Below, piece by piece: positions 13,603 to 14,240 of a stretch of 14,240 nt of DNA. The stretch comes from Campylobacterales bacterium (lineage in GTDB: Bacteria > Campylobacterota > Campylobacteria > Campylobacterales > QNZT01), in contig JALULO010000052.1 in NCBI GenBank assembly GCA_027056215.1, positions 1-14,240 on the forward strand, given 5' to 3'. A program made the translations under genes and the position numbers. The notes beneath the pieces were generated by a model. That model ran no database searches and was not told the DNA's origin. It worked only from the letters and a program-made list of their open reading frames with translations. Numbering within the stretch: position 1 is the first letter of the stretch; each line of letters begins with the position of its first letter.

Positions 13603-14240
13603 ATGGACGCAATTGATACGATAAAGATTTTAGGAAGTTTACTTGGCAGTGGAGGGCTTTCTAAAGGAACGGGTGGTAATGTACTTGGAAATCTTATAGG
13701 AGGTGCACTTGGTGGATCGCAAAACCAAAAGACACAAGGTGGCGATGTGCTAGGCAATGTACTTGGAAGTCTTTTAGGTGGTGGTCAATCTGGTTCAGGT
13801 TCGAGTGCCGGTGGTATAGGTGATGTACTTGGCTCTTTACTTGGTGGTGCTAAAGGTGGACAGAGTTCAGGTGGTGGATTGGGTGATTTGTTAGGTAGTG
13901 TACTTGGTGGAGGACAAGCTTCAGCAAATCAACCTACCCAAAACCATACCGGTGGAGGTATGGGTGATATTTTAGGCTCTTTACTAGGTGGCGGAGCTAA
14001 AAACAGTAGTGGTCTTGGTGGAGAAAGTGGACTAGGTGGGCTTTTGGGAAGTGCACTTGGAAAATATGCACAAGTGCAAAATCCAAATATGCCAAATCCT
14101 GCGTCAAATGAAGCTGCCAACCTTCCAGAAGGACTTGAGCTTGATAAGGCAACAGAACACGCGACACTTATCATACGTGCGATGATCAATGCCGCAAAAT
14201 CTGATGGACAGATTGATCAAGCAGAACAAGAAAAGATTAT
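13603..14240 (+). CDS. Glycine/leucine-repeat protein with TerB/DUF533-like C-terminus (3' end outside window)
   Basis: ATG 13603 follows AGGAG at 13591-13595, and 212 codons are visible before the window ends mid-codon. Residues 10-153 hold about seven irregular copies of a G-D-[VIL]-LG-[SN]-[LV]-[LI]-GG unit, for example GDVLGSLLGGA (73-83), GDLLGSVLGGG (94-104) and GDILGSLLGGG (121-131). A Pro/Asn linker follows (about 155-180), then ATLIIRAMINAAKSDGQIDQ (188-207), the opening helix and acidic turn of TerB-like domains as found in DUF533/YebE inner-membrane proteins. The Gly/Leu repeats are amphipathic or membrane-associating in look. The function of DUF533 proteins is not established; envelope-stress links are known for E. 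coli YebE. There is no signal peptide. The frame is certain; the family call is moderate because the domain is cut. Confidence 0.85.
   Translation, partial: MDAIDTIKILGSLLGSGGLSKGTGGNVLGNLIGGALGGSQNQKTQGGDVLGNVLGSLLGGGQSGSGSSAGGIGDVLGSLLGGAKGGQSSGGGLGDLLGSVLGGGQASANQPTQNHTGGGMGDILGSLLGGGAKNSSGLGGESGLGGLLGSALGKYAQVQNPNMPNPASNEAANLPEGLELDKATEHATLIIRAMINAAKSDGQIDQAEQEKI
13630..14061 (+). repeat. In-frame degenerate Gly/Leu repeat tract
   Basis: This covers codons 10-153 of the glycine-repeat gene. The repeated unit (GDVLGSLLGG-like, about 10-11 residues plus spacers of 5-17 residues) is visible at DNA level as recurring CTTGG(T/A)AG and GGTGGTG-type words. Copies differ at synonymous and conservative positions, which suggests selection on the protein pattern and not recent duplication. 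Confidence 0.7.

Noticed and set aside
13630..14061. CRISPR-like or tandem-repeat array at DNA level
   Set aside because: The repeats are in-frame, degenerate and unequal in spacing, with variation that keeps the protein pattern; no identical repeats or unique spacers.
13575..14189. Minus-strand Pro/Ser-rich frames opposite the glycine-repeat gene
   Set aside because: Their Pro-rich composition is just the complement of Gly codons in the real plus-strand gene.

Overview
The window looks like a chromosome segment of a free-living, low-GC member of the Campylobacterota (Sulfurimonas/Sulfuricurvum-type; inferred). The reasons are the A/T-rich coding style, short intergenic gaps, promoters with a clear -10 and a weak or absent -35, and a sensor kinase with the HQWRQPL-type H-box that is common in that phylum. 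The genus cannot be fixed from this sequence alone.

Region 1 (1-8818) is an envelope uptake region. It opens with the end of a secreted, probably beta-helical protein (3-497) closed by a perfect hairpin. A tightly packed seven-gene operon follows (656-8800): DUF3450-type periplasmic coiled-coil protein, long TtpC-like ExbB with its own periplasmic domain, short ExbB, ExbD, TonB, a periplasmic TPR protein, and a 1027-residue TonB-dependent receptor with two N-terminal regulatory domains ahead of the TonB box. The genes overlap by 4 bases or lie 0-13 bases apart. This reads as a self-contained system: motor (ExbB/ExbD), force transducer (TonB), periplasmic accessories and one outer-membrane receptor. 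The transported substrate is not evident from the proteins.

Region 2 (8819-10815) is a rearranged accessory patch. It holds a promoter followed by only the first 26 codons of an LpxH/PlcP-type metallophosphoesterase, cut off abruptly. Next, on the minus strand, is a complete serpin (serine-protease inhibitor of eukaryotic type, rare in bacteria) with a lipoprotein-like signal and higher GC than its neighbours. Last is a 47-codon gene with its own promoter.

Region 3 (10816-13382, minus strand) is a two-component system: an OmpR-family response regulator whose stop overlaps the start of a soluble histidine kinase with four CBS domains and a PAS domain.

Region 4 (13383-14240) has a promoter, a leader hairpin and the first 212 codons of a glycine/leucine-repeat protein that enters a TerB/DUF533-like domain at the window edge.

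The most interesting pattern is regulatory. Three separate promoters (before the TonB operon, the broken phosphoesterase and the 47-codon gene) carry direct repeats of a 7-base TTGTAAC/CTGTTAT-like word at exact 11-base spacing, with a -10 box 10-13 bases downstream. This is the layout of PhoB boxes. PlcP-type phosphoesterases are known phosphate-starvation lipid-remodelling enzymes, so the working hypothesis is that this TonB system, its receptor and the small protein belong to a phosphate-starvation regulon, possibly for uptake of a phosphorus-containing compound. The repeats are seen; the regulon and the substrate are inference.
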